NCBI GenBank assembly: GCA_035654795.1
Contig: DASRWC010000011.1
Coordinates: forward strand, 1 to 64,000
DNA from: JAAYLC01 sp035654795
GTDB lineage: Bacteria; Bacteroidota; Bacteroidia; Flavobacteriales; Flavobacteriaceae
Direction of reading: 5' to 3'
Length of the DNA stretch: 64,000 nt
The position numbers and the translations under genes are program-made. Shown piece by piece: positions 48,317-57,866 of this stretch (its first letter is position 1; every line of letters starts with the position of its first letter). The notes beneath the pieces are model-generated. The model made no database searches. It had not been told where the DNA came from and worked only from the letters and a program-made list of their open reading frames with translations.

Positions 48317-49685
48317 TACAGCCCACGAGGCCTCCTTTCGAGATCCTTCGGGTTTTATGTTTTATGACGGGCATGTTTTAAGACGTGCCATTTTACCTGT
48401 TTATTTTTCTCAATATCAGAAACTGAAGGAAAGCGGTTTTTTCGATACGCTCATTTCTCAGGGATTACTAATTCCGCACGATGAAACTTCTGTTTCCGAA
48501 TCACAAATTGTTATCACTCCCGAACCCATTCCTTTTATTACCAATCCTTACGAATGGAGTTTTGAACAATATAAACATGCGGCACTGCATACTTTAAAGA
48601 TTCATAAATATGCCCTTTCCAAAGGCTTTATTCTGAAGGATGCATCTGCCTATAATGTTACTTTTCATAAAGGAAAACCTGTATTTATAGACACACTTTC
48701 TTTTGATTTCTATGAAGAAGGGACGCCTTGGCGGGCCTATAAACAATTTATAACCCATTTTTTCGGTCCTTTGGTTTTAGCAAAATATCACGGAATCGAA
48801 ATTTTTAAAATGATGCAAACGCACATAGACGGAATTCCGGTGGGTTTGATTGCTTCTTTGCTTCCGCGAAAAACAAAGTTTAATTCCACGCTGTTTACCA
48901 ATATCCATTTGCTTGCAAAAATGGAACGAAAGCACAGTGAAGACTATAAAGGTGAAACCAAAGTTGCCCGACTTTCAAAGAAAGCCCAAGAGAATATTGT
49001 GGATAGTCTTTTCCAATATATCCGAAATTTATCGCTGAACGAAAAGAGCGAGTGGGGGGATTACTATTCTAAAACCAATTATGAAGAAGCAGCTTTTGAA
49101 GCGAAGAAGAAGTTGATTCGGAAATGGATTTTACCCGTTGCACCTCAAAAATTAATTGATGTGGGTGGAAATGATGGAACGTTTGCAAGAACCGTAATCG
49201 ATGCTGTTCCACATATAATAGTTACCGATATTGATGCAAATGCAGTGGCGCAAAATTATAAACGAGCGTTGGATAACAGAGAAGAGAATATGCTGCCATT
49301 TGTTTGCGATGTGCTTCAGCCTGCGCCGGGGATTGGGTTTAATAATACCGAAAGGAGTTCGTTAATGAGCAGATTAACGGACTATGCGCCCGATGTCACC
49401 ATGGCGCTCGCGCTAATTCATCATATTACGCTTTCGGGAAATGTTCCATTCGCAAAATCGGCAGACTTTTTTGCGTCGTTCTCGAAACATCTGATTATTG
49501 AGTTTCCAACACGTGAAGATTCTTGGGTTACTTCTTTATTGGTACGAAAAAGAGAGTTCATTAACCACTTCGATTTCTACAATGAAATTGAATTTGAAAA
49601 GGCTTTTTCAGCAGTGTTTACATTAGTTGAAAAAGAGCAGATTTCCGGTACCCAACGCATTCTCTATCACTTCCTGAAAAAATAG
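48303..49685 (+). CDS. Class I SAM-dependent methyltransferase
   Basis: 460 residues. The C-terminal half has the methyltransferase core: L-I-D-V-G-G-N-D-G-T-F-A-R-T near residue 281 (SAM loop), I-V-T-D-I-D-A-N-A-V-A near 303, and T-M-A-L-A-L-I-H-H near 364. The N-terminal 250 residues include a G-F-I-L-K-D-A-S-A-Y-N-V-T-F stretch reminiscent of kinase-like folds found in large nodulation-type methyltransferases. Substrate unknown; a cell-surface molecule is a reasonable guess. Confidence 0.82.
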   Translation: MIKTDTAHEASFRDPSGFMFYDGHVLRRAILPVYFSQYQKLKESGFFDTLISQGLLIPHDETSVSESQIVITPEPIPFITNPYEWSFEQYKHAALHTLKIHKYALSKGFILKDASAYNVTFHKGKPVFIDTLSFDFYEEGTPWRAYKQFITHFFGPLVLAKYHGIEIFKMMQTHIDGIPVGLIASLLPRKTKFNSTLFTNIHLLAKMERKHSEDYKGETKVARLSKKAQENIVDSLFQYIRNLSLNEKSEWGDYYSKTNYEEAAFEAKKKLIRKWILPVAPQKLIDVGGNDGTFARTVIDAVPHIIVTDIDANAVAQNYKRALDNREENMLPFVCDVLQPAPGIGFNNTERSSLMSRLTDYAPDVTMALALIHHITLSGNVPFAKSADFFASFSKHLIIEFPTREDSWVTSLLVRKREFINHFDFYNEIEFEKAFSAVFTLVEKEQISGTQRILYHFLKK

Positions 49686-49704
49686 AAGAAACTAAACAAA
49701 TTTC

Positions 49705-50880
49705 TTATGCTCTTCGGGAAATTCGAAGGAGATAAATATACCTTACAGCCAGTCCTGCAAGAAGCGGAATGATTCCGACAGAGAATTTCTGAACTCCTGT
49801 AATCCAATGGATAATCAGTAGGCTCAGAAATATCACTAACATTGAAACATATTTCCGGAATCCGCCTGAAATACCAGGTCTTGAAGCAGCGATCACGGCA
49901 AAGACAGATAGCGGAAATGCCCAAAGCATGTTATAATTATACGCTGCGGCGCTATGGTCTGTAGCAACCCACAAGAGGAATAGAAAAATTCCGAATAGTC
50001 CGGTAATCAAGAAAATTGAAACATCCAGCCACCGACTGCGTTTCTCTTTTTTGATATCCATCACTGTAATTCCTATGATAAGCAGTCCCAGAATTCCAAA
50101 AATAAATAATGGTGAGGTGAAAAAAGAAGATTCTTTTGGTTGCGGATTGTTATCAAACAAAGTTCTTTCTTTTTTGACCAAGGATTCGGGACCATCGTTG
50201 TGGTAAATAACTGCATTTTCGGCACTCAAATAAACATATTCCGGAAGGAATTGATATTCCTCCGGCGTTGCATCTTTATCAATCGGTGCGCCGAGAGCCA
50301 AGTCTATTCCGAGACTTCCCCATGAATTCTGATTTACGTGATTATGGATATGTTCCCGAAATGTGTAAATACTATCGATATAATCATAATTGTACTCAAG
50401 CCGATCACCAAGTGTGACTTTCAAAACATCGCGGATTTTTGTCGCGCAGTTGTCATAGAAATAATCGTACCTATATTGCTTATTCTCCGGTCGTGCGTTG
50501 ATCCACAGAAAATCGGAAACCGCTTGTTTCTCTTCTTTGGTAAGATTTAGTATCTGCTCTTTTATCCATCGGTTTTCGGCGACATAATTCTGATAAAAAT
50601 CGTGATAATAGGCTACTCCCAACTCATAGAGCATGGTTCCTTGTGCAAAACGGAGGTAAAAATGTGGCTGATTAAAATCGTAAACGCCGTAATTAAAAAC
50701 CACATCTACCCCTGAAAGAGAATCTTTTACACGAAACGCACTGTGTCCGAATTTGTCATACAGTTCTTTCCCCGGACCTATGGTAAGAATGCTAACCTCC
50801 GCGGCGTCTGAAAGAGCACCAAATTGTGCGTGTGACACAAGACCTACACTGAAAAGTATATAAAGAAGAAATTTTTTCAA
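49705..50880 (-). CDS. DUF4105 membrane protein (Lnb N-terminal periplasmic domain)
   Basis: 391 residues. Signal peptide ending S-H-A-Q. The periplasmic DUF4105 domain shows G-P-G-K-E-L-Y-D-K-F-G-H-S-A-F-R near residue 38, N-Y-G-V-Y-D-F, and Y-D-Y-F-Y-D-N-C-A-T-K-I-R-D, including the conserved Cys and the GHSAxR histidine that suggest a papain/NlpC-like hydrolase. The C-terminal third has about five membrane helices. Substrate unknown. Confidence 0.88.
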   Translation of the reverse strand: MKKFLLYILFSVGLVSHAQFGALSDAAEVSILTIGPGKELYDKFGHSAFRVKDSLSGVDVVFNYGVYDFNQPHFYLRFAQGTMLYELGVAYYHDFYQNYVAENRWIKEQILNLTKEEKQAVSDFLWINARPENKQYRYDYFYDNCATKIRDVLKVTLGDRLEYNYDYIDSIYTFREHIHNHVNQNSWGSLGIDLALGAPIDKDATPEEYQFLPEYVYLSAENAVIYHNDGPESLVKKERTLFDNNPQPKESSFFTSPLFIFGILGLLIIGITVMDIKKEKRSRWLDVSIFLITGLFGIFLFLLWVATDHSAAAYNYNMLWAFPLSVFAVIAASRPGISGGFRKYVSMLVIFLSLLIIHWITGVQKFSVGIIPLLAGLAVRYIYLLRISRRA

Positions 50881-50897
50881 TTTGAGAAATTAAGCCG

Positions 50898-50905
50898 CAA
50901 AGGTA
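50898..50905 (-). promoter_or_regulatory. -7 element of the DUF4105 gene
   Basis: On the minus strand TACCTTTG matches TAnnTTTG and lies 18 bp before the ATG. Confidence 0.5.
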
Positions 50906-50963
50906 AGAAATACAAAAATGAGTTGTATGGCACGAAAAGCAGGAGCTCTCAAAACTATTGGAA

Positions 50964-51338
50964 TTAAAACTTAATCCCGATGAAAAGACCAAGAAAAACG
51001 GCAGCAATTCCGAAAATTAAACTTGCTAAAATATAGAGTATGATAGCGGAATATTCGCCCGATTTTAGAAGGGTATAATTTTCATAAGCAAAAGCAGAAA
51101 AAGTCGTAAAACCTCCGCAAAATCCCGTTACCAAAAGCAGGTGTAATTTGTTCTGGGAATCACCCTGTTTGAGTAGAACTGCAATTAGAACTCCAATCAA
51201 AAAGGATCCTAAAATATTTACTGACAAGGTTCCGAGAGTGTTGAAGTCCGGAAACTTCTTAGCAACAATTTGTCCTACCCCATAACGTAATCCGCTACCA
51301 ATACCTCCTCCCAATATTACAAGAAGTAGGTTTTGCAT
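50964..51338 (-). CDS. crcB: Fluoride channel CrcB/Fluc
   Basis: 124 residues, four membrane helices. Family blocks: G-G-G-I-G-S-G-L-R-Y near the N-terminus, L-G-T-L-S-V-N-I-L-G-S-F-L-I-G with the conserved Asn, and G-F-C-G-G-F-T-T-F-S-A-F containing the phenylalanines of the fluoride pore. Exports F- as a dual-topology dimer. Its ATG overlaps the TAA stop of the upstream gene (TAATG). No fluoride riboswitch is evident upstream of the pair. Confidence 0.95.
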   Translation of the reverse strand: MQNLLLVILGGGIGSGLRYGVGQIVAKKFPDFNTLGTLSVNILGSFLIGVLIAVLLKQGDSQNKLHLLLVTGFCGGFTTFSAFAYENYTLLKSGEYSAIILYILASLIFGIAAVFLGLFIGIKF

Positions 51339-52390
51339 TAGATTCCTTCTAGGGTTTCTATTTCTTTTTCTTTGATCGGCAGGTATATTTCAGTTACCCA
51401 GGCTGCCGGATTAAGATTGTCATCTTCGCCGACACTGAATATTTCGAAAATTTTTCGATCCGGATTTTCCTTATAGCCGTTTTCTCTCATAAAAGCTCGT
51501 GCATCGGAGTAGGCTTCCTCAACATGTTGATAATTGCCTTTTAAGGTGACCTTTACGGCACTCACGGGTTCAAAAAAACCGGCCACAACCGGACTTTCAT
51601 CGGGAGTTATTACTTGTTCACGAACGGGGATGCCGGCCGAGAAAATAATGTTTTTATTGGCAGGATCGATTTCATTATAAATCAACAAAGGCTGTCCCGA
51701 TAGCCGTATATTATTGTCTTCCGTAAACTTCTGTACCTGCCGGAACATTGGAATCATCTTTTGATGGACTTCCTTAGATTTTGCTACGGATGAAACAAAC
51801 ATATAGTAACCGCCGCCATAATGTGTAATTCCGTCCACGTTTATACTGTAAAGTTGCATGTCCTCCTTAACCACTCGTTCAAGAGCCGTTAGAGACAGTT
51901 CTTTGTTGTTTCTCCAGGAACTTTCAAAATCTTTTTTGACAAGAGCAAAATAGATTTTGTCCATCAAACTGTGTTTCCCACTAAAGATCCAATGTACATT
52001 GGTTTGATTTTGTTCTGATTCAAAAAGCCATTTCATGACAGCCTTTCTTTCACCAAAAAACGTATGGTATGTTATTTCCTGCTCAATTTCTGAGTTCGGA
52101 ATCACGCGTGTGGTAACGAGATCTCCTTTTTCATTACCACTCCAATGGATTGAAGCACCTTCCCCCGTAGATTTTTCGGCCTTACTGAAATGAAGTTCTG
52201 ATGGATTGGTCCACGGGCCCCAAGTTTCCCAGCTTTCCAAACTATTTACCTTTTCAAAAACAACAGGCAGGGGAGCGTCTATTACTTTAGTGTTTTCAAT
52301 GGTAAATGACCCTTCTTGTGTTCCAAAATAAATAGCACTTCCTATAAATACCAAAAGGAGAAGAAAAAAGAGGTATTTTACGATTTTCAT
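51338..52390 (-). CDS. SRPBCC domain plus GyrI-like effector-binding protein
   Basis: 350 residues. An N-terminal membrane helix (5-22), then an SRPBCC/START-like domain (about 30-175: V-I-D-A-P-L-P-V-V-F-E-K-V-N and W-G-P-W), then a GyrI/AraC-effector-binding-like domain (about 200-345: Y-M-F-V-S-S, A-G-I-P-V, K-V-T-L-K-G-N-Y). No DNA-binding domain, so it is not a regulator by itself. Coupled by overlap to crcB. Ligand unknown. Confidence 0.82.
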   Translation of the reverse strand: MKIVKYLFFLLLLVFIGSAIYFGTQEGSFTIENTKVIDAPLPVVFEKVNSLESWETWGPWTNPSELHFSKAEKSTGEGASIHWSGNEKGDLVTTRVIPNSEIEQEITYHTFFGERKAVMKWLFESEQNQTNVHWIFSGKHSLMDKIYFALVKKDFESSWRNNKELSLTALERVVKEDMQLYSINVDGITHYGGGYYMFVSSVAKSKEVHQKMIPMFRQVQKFTEDNNIRLSGQPLLIYNEIDPANKNIIFSAGIPVREQVITPDESPVVAGFFEPVSAVKVTLKGNYQHVEEAYSDARAFMRENGYKENPDRKIFEIFSVGEDDNLNPAAWVTEIYLPIKEKEIETLEGI

Positions 52391-52508
52391 AATTAGAGTG
52401 GGGTTGGGGGTTGTAATTGATGGCTAAGATATATAAAATTCGTGAAGTCTATTAAATTTCTACAATTAACCCCACAATATAAGAAGCTGTCTTAAGAATA
52501 AATTTTTT

Positions 52509-52516
52509 TACATTTG
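52509..52516 (+). promoter_or_regulatory. -7 element of the DPP III gene
   Basis: TACATTTG matches TAnnTTTG and lies 26 bp before ATG 52543. No Fnr-like palindrome is found at the 35-bp offset. Confidence 0.5.
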
Positions 52517-52542
52517 TTCGAATTCAAAAATCAACTAAAAAT

Positions 52543-54588
52543 ATGAAAAAAACAGTCTTAATAGGTCTGACTGTCGGCACTTTTGTGTTTTATTCCTGTA
52601 AAAACAATAAAATGGCTGAACCTGCTGAAACAGCGGTAGTGGAAACGGAAAACACTTCCGAATTTCATTATACAGTAGATCAATTTGCAGATTTGCGCGT
52701 GTTGCGCTATGACATTCCCGGGTGGGACAAGTTAACGCTTAAAGAGCAAACCCTTGTTTATTATCTGGTTCAGGCAGGACTTGAAGGAAGAGATATCATG
52801 TGGGATCAAAACTATCGTCATAATCTCACGATTAGAAAAGCATTGGAAAATATTTATCAAAACTATAAAGGAGATAAAAATACAGATGACTGGAAAAGCT
52901 TTGAGATTTATTTGAAGCGCGTTTGGTTCAGTAACGGAATCCATCATCATTATTCTTCAGATAAAATAAAACCGGATTTCTCGGCAGAATTTTTGAAACA
53001 ATTATTGGCCGATACCGGAACAATCTTGGAAGGAGAAGCTTTCGAAGTAATCTTTAATGACAAGGATACGAAAAAAGTGAATCTTTCTCCAAAGGCGGAT
53101 AATGCGAAGCAGAGTGCCGTAAACTTCTATGGACCTGATATCACAAACAAAGATGTGCAAACGTTCTATGCCAAGATGAAATCCCCAAATCCGGAAAAAC
53201 CTTTATCTTTTGGATTGAACTCTCAGTTGGTAAAAGAGAATGGAGTAGTAAAGGAAAGAGTATATAAATCCGGTGGTCTTTATGGTTCTGCCATTGATAA
53301 AATCATCGGCTGGCTTGAAAAAGCTCAAGGAGTAGCGGAAAATCAAAAGCAAGCCGACGCTCTTGGACTTCTTATAGAATATTACCGAAGCGGAGACCTT
53401 CAAAAATGGGATGATTACAATGTAGCATGGACAGCAGCCACAGAGGGAAATATTGATTATATAAACGGATTTATTGAGGTGTATAATGATCCTCTCGGAT
53501 ATAAGGGATCTTATGAGACTATAGTGCAAATTAAAGATTTTGATATGTCTCAGCGTATGGCGGTACTCTCAGAAAACGCACAATGGTTTGAAGATAATTC
53601 CCCATTGATGAATGAACATAAGAGAGAAAACGTGGTAGGAGTTTCTTATAAAGTGGTTAACGTTGCCGGGGAAGCCGGAGATGCGTCACCTACTACACCA
53701 ATTGGAGTGAATTTACCAAATGCCGATTGGATCCGCGCAGCAGTAGGGAGTAAATCTGTTTCTTTAGGAAATATTATCGACGCATATAATAATGCAGGAT
53801 CGGAAGGTAGATTAAGAGAATTTTCTCACAGCGATGAAGTTTATGAACGTGCTAAAAAGTATGGAGAAATTGCAGATAAATTGCATACAGCTTTACACGA
53901 AGTCATTGGCCACGCATCAGGAAGATTGAATCCCGGTGTGGGAGAACCCAAAGAAACTCTTAGAAATTATGCTTCCACTTTAGAAGAAGGCCGGGCAGAT
54001 CTTCTAGGATTATACTATTTGTATTCTCCTAAACTTCAGGAGCTTGGATTGGTGGATAATTGGAAAGAAGTAGGAATGGCTGCTTATGACAATTACATCA
54101 AAAACGGGCAGATGACCCAACTTATCAGGCTCAATTTAGGAGATGATATTGAGCAGGCACATATGAGAAACCGCCAATGGGTTTCCGGCTGGGTCTATGA
54201 TAAAGGGAAAGCAGATAACGTAATTGAGAAAGTGAAAATAAATGGGAAAACTTTCTTTAAAATCAATGATTATGAAAAGTTGCATGAGTTATTTGGGCAG
54301 TTGTTGAGAGAGACTCAACGCATAAAGTCTGAAGGAGATTATAAAGCCGCTCATGACTTAGTTGAAACCTACGGAGTGAAAGTAGATCAGGAAGTTCACA
54401 AAGAAGTTCTTGAACGAAATAAACAATTTGAAGCTGCGCCGTATAGCGGTTTTGTCAATCCTGTAATTGTTCCGAAGATGAATGATAAAGGAGAAATTGA
54501 AAGTTTCACCATTGAACAGCCTAAGACTTTTGAAGAGCAAATGCTTTTTTATTCCAAAAATTACAGCAACCTGCCAGAAAAAAATTAA
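52543..54588 (+). CDS. Dipeptidyl-peptidase III family (M49) lipoprotein
   Basis: 681 residues. Lipoprotein signal with Cys 19 (F-Y-S-C). The M49 zinc site is intact: H452-E-V-I-G-H457, with the six-residue HExxGH spacing unique to this family, and E481-E-G-R-A-D, which provides the third ligand. Bacteroidota members remove dipeptides from peptide N-termini; the lipoprotein form would work at the envelope. Some databases mislabel this group as dihydrofolate reductase; no such motif is present. Confidence 0.92.
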   Translation: MKKTVLIGLTVGTFVFYSCKNNKMAEPAETAVVETENTSEFHYTVDQFADLRVLRYDIPGWDKLTLKEQTLVYYLVQAGLEGRDIMWDQNYRHNLTIRKALENIYQNYKGDKNTDDWKSFEIYLKRVWFSNGIHHHYSSDKIKPDFSAEFLKQLLADTGTILEGEAFEVIFNDKDTKKVNLSPKADNAKQSAVNFYGPDITNKDVQTFYAKMKSPNPEKPLSFGLNSQLVKENGVVKERVYKSGGLYGSAIDKIIGWLEKAQGVAENQKQADALGLLIEYYRSGDLQKWDDYNVAWTAATEGNIDYINGFIEVYNDPLGYKGSYETIVQIKDFDMSQRMAVLSENAQWFEDNSPLMNEHKRENVVGVSYKVVNVAGEAGDASPTTPIGVNLPNADWIRAAVGSKSVSLGNIIDAYNNAGSEGRLREFSHSDEVYERAKKYGEIADKLHTALHEVIGHASGRLNPGVGEPKETLRNYASTLEEGRADLLGLYYLYSPKLQELGLVDNWKEVGMAAYDNYIKNGQMTQLIRLNLGDDIEQAHMRNRQWVSGWVYDKGKADNVIEKVKINGKTFFKINDYEKLHELFGQLLRETQRIKSEGDYKAAHDLVETYGVKVDQEVHKEVLERNKQFEAAPYSGFVNPVIVPKMNDKGEIESFTIEQPKTFEEQMLFYSKNYSNLPEKN

Positions 54589-54643
54589 CCCCACGGCAGA
54601 GACTGCTTTCAAAAAATTAACGGTTAAGTCTTATAGAAAACCG

Positions 54644-54680
54644 GCAGAAAATCCCGTCCTTTCGGGATTTTCTGCTTTTT
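54644..54680 (+). terminator. DPP III gene terminator
   Basis: GCAGAAAATCCCG pairs with CGGGATTTTCTGC, a perfect 13-bp stem with a TCCTTT loop and a T5 tail. Confidence 0.93.
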
Positions 54681-54778
54681 ATCCTTCCTAACGAATGAAC
54701 AACAAAATCACGTATGCCGGCCGGTGATACCGTGCAAAAATGAGTTCTGACAAAGATGATTGAATCTGTCGCTGTTTG

Positions 54779-56302
54779 CTAAAGAATTTGTCGTACAAAC
54801 TGCTCCCATTTCCTAAATTTTTCTTCTGACATTACTTTTTCCATTTTCACCTGCCCACCTTTCTTTTTTTGGTGACCGTTCCATTCGTGGAATACTTGTG
54901 GAGGGACAGTGGTAACTAAAACATCTTTAAGGGCTTTGGATCGTGCCACTTTATAGTTCTTGTTTGCTTCCATCAGCGCTTTATCCAAAGACTGCGAAAG
55001 ATGATCTGAATCAACTTCGCCTTCTACTCCCAGATACCAATGATGTATATAGTCTCCGTCTTTTTTAACGGCTGCCAGTGTAAATTCAGGAATTTTAATA
55101 TCGAATTTTTCTTCCATTTCCATAAGTGCAACTTCCATTTTATTTACTGAAAGCTGAGATCCTACCACGTTTAAGAAAAATTTGGTTCGTCCTGTTATTA
55201 TGATTTCTGCCCGTTCTTTATCGGTAAATTTTATGGTGTCTCCAATTAAGTATCTCCAGGCACCTGAGACGGTACTGATAATTAATACATAATCTTTTCC
55301 TTCCTCTACTTCCTCCAGAGTAAGTGCCGGTGCATCTTGTGATAACGATCCATCATCCAGTATGTATTCAGGCTTAAAAGGAACGAACTCAAAATAAATA
55401 CCATTATCCGTGATCAGCTGCATTGATGTTGTTTCAGGTCTGTTTTGCAATGCCAGGAATCCTTCTGAGGCTAAATAGGTATCTAAAATGGTTATGGGGT
55501 GTGCAAGAAGCTCTTCATAGCTCTTTTTATATGGTGCAAAGGCAACACCGCCTGTGGCATATGCTTGTAAATTGGGCCAAATTTGGTGAATATTTTCTAC
55601 CTCGTGATAGGCTATCACCCGTTTCAGCATTAACTCAATCCACGAGGGGATGCCGCTTAGAGCGCCAATGTCCCAGTTTTTTGCATGTTTAGCTATGGAT
55701 TCTACACGTTCATCCCAATCATCGATGAGGGCAATTTCTTCTCCCGGTTTATAAAATCCGCGAAACCAAAAAGGAATGCGACTGGCGCTTATGCCACTTA
55801 TTTCCCCTTCCAAAAACTGTCCGTTTTCGTCAAGTTTGGTGCTACTCCCGAGCATCATGATTTCTTTTTCAAAAAAATCGGAAGGCATATCAAAATTGGC
55901 CATGGCAGCAACCTGCTTGATCCCGGCGTTTTGTATAGCATCAATCATTTCCTCGGTCACCGGGATTTTTTTTGAGGTTTTGCCGGTGGTGCCGCTGCTT
56001 CTGGCAAAATAATGAGGCACCCCGGGCCAAGTCACATCTTTTATGCCTTTTTGTGTTTGACACCACCATTGAGTTTCCATCTTATGATAATCAAAATAGG
56101 GTATGCGCTCTGCAAAGGCTCTTTGAATGTCAGCGGCCTCAAGTATGTCATAAAATCCATAGTATTTTCCGAAAGCCGTGTCCTTCGCTTTGTCAAGAAG
56201 TTCTTTTAAAACATCTTTCTGTGCCTCTAATGGATTGATTTCTGAAGAAAGCGCTTCTTTTACGTCGATTGCTGCTTTGATGATTGATCCAAGGATTGCC
56301 AT
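54779..56302 (-). CDS. GH3 family acyl-adenylate/amide-forming enzyme
   Basis: 507 residues. Related to plant GH3 acyl-acid-amido synthetases of the ANL superfamily. Motif 1 is A-R-S-S-G-T-T-G-K-T-S-K (ATP phosphate loop, about 92-103). Motif 2 is Y-L-A-S-E-G-F and motif 3 W-R-Y-L-I-G-D-T-I-K-F. A C-terminal mobile domain follows (F-L-N-V-V-G-S-Q-L-S). Bacterial substrates are unknown. Its 3' flank is intergenic, and rluF diverges from it. Confidence 0.9.
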   Translation of the reverse strand: MAILGSIIKAAIDVKEALSSEINPLEAQKDVLKELLDKAKDTAFGKYYGFYDILEAADIQRAFAERIPYFDYHKMETQWWCQTQKGIKDVTWPGVPHYFARSSGTTGKTSKKIPVTEEMIDAIQNAGIKQVAAMANFDMPSDFFEKEIMMLGSSTKLDENGQFLEGEISGISASRIPFWFRGFYKPGEEIALIDDWDERVESIAKHAKNWDIGALSGIPSWIELMLKRVIAYHEVENIHQIWPNLQAYATGGVAFAPYKKSYEELLAHPITILDTYLASEGFLALQNRPETTSMQLITDNGIYFEFVPFKPEYILDDGSLSQDAPALTLEEVEEGKDYVLIISTVSGAWRYLIGDTIKFTDKERAEIIITGRTKFFLNVVGSQLSVNKMEVALMEMEEKFDIKIPEFTLAAVKKDGDYIHHWYLGVEGEVDSDHLSQSLDKALMEANKNYKVARSKALKDVLVTTVPPQVFHEWNGHQKKKGGQVKMEKVMSEEKFRKWEQFVRQIL

Positions 56303-56417
56303 AAGTTTTGATTTATTTGTTGAATCTACATTTTTTGAGTTTTTTCCGAAAGGCGTTTAAATGAAGTTTAACAATTGCAGTTTTATGTCTGTCCGTATCT
56401 TTACGAAAAAAAAGAAG

Positions 56418-57254
56418 ATGGATCAGAAAGAATCGGTTCGACTAAATAAAGCAATCAGCGATAGTGGATATTGCTCCAGACGTGAGGCTGATGTTTTGAT
56501 AGAAAAAGGTCGTGTCACTTTAAATGGAAAACAGGCTGTTTTAGGAGATCGTGTCTATCCTGAAGATGAAGTAAAAATTGACGGAAAGCCCATAAAGGAA
56601 AATACAAACGAGGTTTATATTATCCTTAATAAGCCGGTGGGCATCACCTGTACTACCGATACGCGTTTTGAAGGGAATGTTATTGATTTTATAAATCATC
56701 CCGAACGGATTTTTCCTGTAGGAAGGCTGGATAAGCCAAGTGAAGGTTTATTGTTGCTCACAAACGACGGAAATATCGTCAACAAAATTCTTCGTGCGGG
56801 AAATGCTCATGAGAAGGAATATATCGTTAAGGTCAATAGACCCATAACTGATGATTTTATAAAAAGGATGGGAGCCGGTGTTCCTATTCTCGATACAGTA
56901 ACAAAACGTTGCAAAGTTGAACAAATCAGCCGTTTCGAATTCCGAATCATTCTTATTCAAGGCTTGAACCGACAGATTAGACGAATGTGTGAGTATCTGG
57001 ATTATGAAGTTGTTGAGTTGAAGCGAATTAGATTGATGAACCTGACTTTAGATAATCTTGCAGTAGGAGAGTGGCGAAATCTAACAGTGAAAGAGTTACA
57101 GATTTTAAAGGATTCCGTAAAAGACAGTGACGGTCGCCCAACGGCTCCAAAAGCATTGAAACAAACTAAAAATAAGAAAACACTTCCTATAGAAAGAAGT
57201 GGAGACAAGAGAGATTACTCTTCAGGAAAGATGCGCAGACGCCGTGGGAAATAA
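56418..57254 (+). CDS. rluF: 23S rRNA pseudouridine synthase RluF
   Basis: 278 residues from ATG 56418 (AAGAAG just upstream); starts at 56361 or 56385 add a leader without S4 features. An N-terminal S4 RNA-binding domain (R-L-N-K-A-I-S-D-S-G-Y-C-S-R-R-E-A-D), then the RsuA/RluB/E/F catalytic domain with G-R-L-D-K-P-S-E-G-L-L-L-L-T-N-D-G containing the catalytic Asp. Q-G-L-N-R-Q-I-R-R-M-C-E is the RluF-type block. The tail is very basic. Modifies U2604 of 23S rRNA in E. coli. Confidence 0.92.
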   Translation: MDQKESVRLNKAISDSGYCSRREADVLIEKGRVTLNGKQAVLGDRVYPEDEVKIDGKPIKENTNEVYIILNKPVGITCTTDTRFEGNVIDFINHPERIFPVGRLDKPSEGLLLLTNDGNIVNKILRAGNAHEKEYIVKVNRPITDDFIKRMGAGVPILDTVTKRCKVEQISRFEFRIILIQGLNRQIRRMCEYLDYEVVELKRIRLMNLTLDNLAVGEWRNLTVKELQILKDSVKDSDGRPTAPKALKQTKNKKTLPIERSGDKRDYSSGKMRRRRGK

Positions 57255-57259
57255 AAAAA

Positions 57260-57287
57260 CCACACGCCGATTGAGTAGCGTGCGGTC
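57260..57287 (-). terminator. hsp20 terminator
   Basis: ACCACACGC pairs with GCGTGCGGT with one mismatch. On the minus strand it is followed by seven T's, fitting a terminator for hsp20; it may also stop rluF from the other side. Confidence 0.75.
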
Positions 57288-57319
57288 ATTTTCAACTAAC
57301 TAACCAAATTAAATTTCAA

Positions 57320-57796
57320 TTATGAAATCTCAACCATTCTTTTAAGTACTTTTTCTTCTACTTTTGGAAGTTTCAGCTTAAGTACTCCGTTCTCATAATT
57401 TGCCTGAATTTCATCTGTATTGATGTTTTCAGGAAGTTTGAAAGAACGTATAAATTTTGAAAAGTTAAATTCTTTTCTTCTAATTTTCACGTCTACTTGC
57501 TCTTCTGATTCTGTGTTAGCATCCACTTCTGTATTTGCTTCGTTTTTCTCAGAATCAATTACTTCTGTTTTACCGGCACTAATTTTTAAAAGATCTTTTT
57601 CAACTTCAACGGAAAAGTCTTCTTTCTTTAAACCCGGTGCCGCAATTTCGAGTACAAAGCTATCAGAATTTTCCAAAATATTCACCGCAGGAACATTAAA
57701 AGTTTCCCAATTGCGAGGAAGATCAATTTTGCTGTCAAAGAACAAGCTGTCTAAAAGTTTAGGCAACCATACGTCATTTCTATTAACTGTTTTCAT
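57320..57796 (-). CDS. Hsp20/alpha-crystallin small heat-shock protein
   Basis: 158 residues. N-terminal arm, then the alpha-crystallin domain: F-V-L-E-I-A-A-P-G-L-K-K-E-D-F-S-V-E-V-E, an acidic Glu/Asn insertion in the centre, F-I-R-S-F-K-L-P-E-N-I, and the N-G-V-L-K-L-K-L-P-K signature near the end. ATP-independent holdase that forms oligomers. Two similar 15-bp elements upstream resemble the one at dnaK. Confidence 0.95.
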   Translation of the reverse strand: MKTVNRNDVWLPKLLDSLFFDSKIDLPRNWETFNVPAVNILENSDSFVLEIAAPGLKKEDFSVEVEKDLLKISAGKTEVIDSEKNEANTEVDANTESEEQVDVKIRRKEFNFSKFIRSFKLPENINTDEIQANYENGVLKLKLPKVEEKVLKRMVEIS

Positions 57797-57866
57797 ATCG
57801 TTTTATTGTTTTAGTTTCAAATTATTTTTACTACTAAATAACAAAAACAATTCCACCTCAATTACA

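Noticed and set aside
52543..54588. Dihydrofolate reductase label sometimes given to this family
   Set aside because: HExxGH and EExRAD are M49 peptidase motifs; no folate enzyme motif is present.
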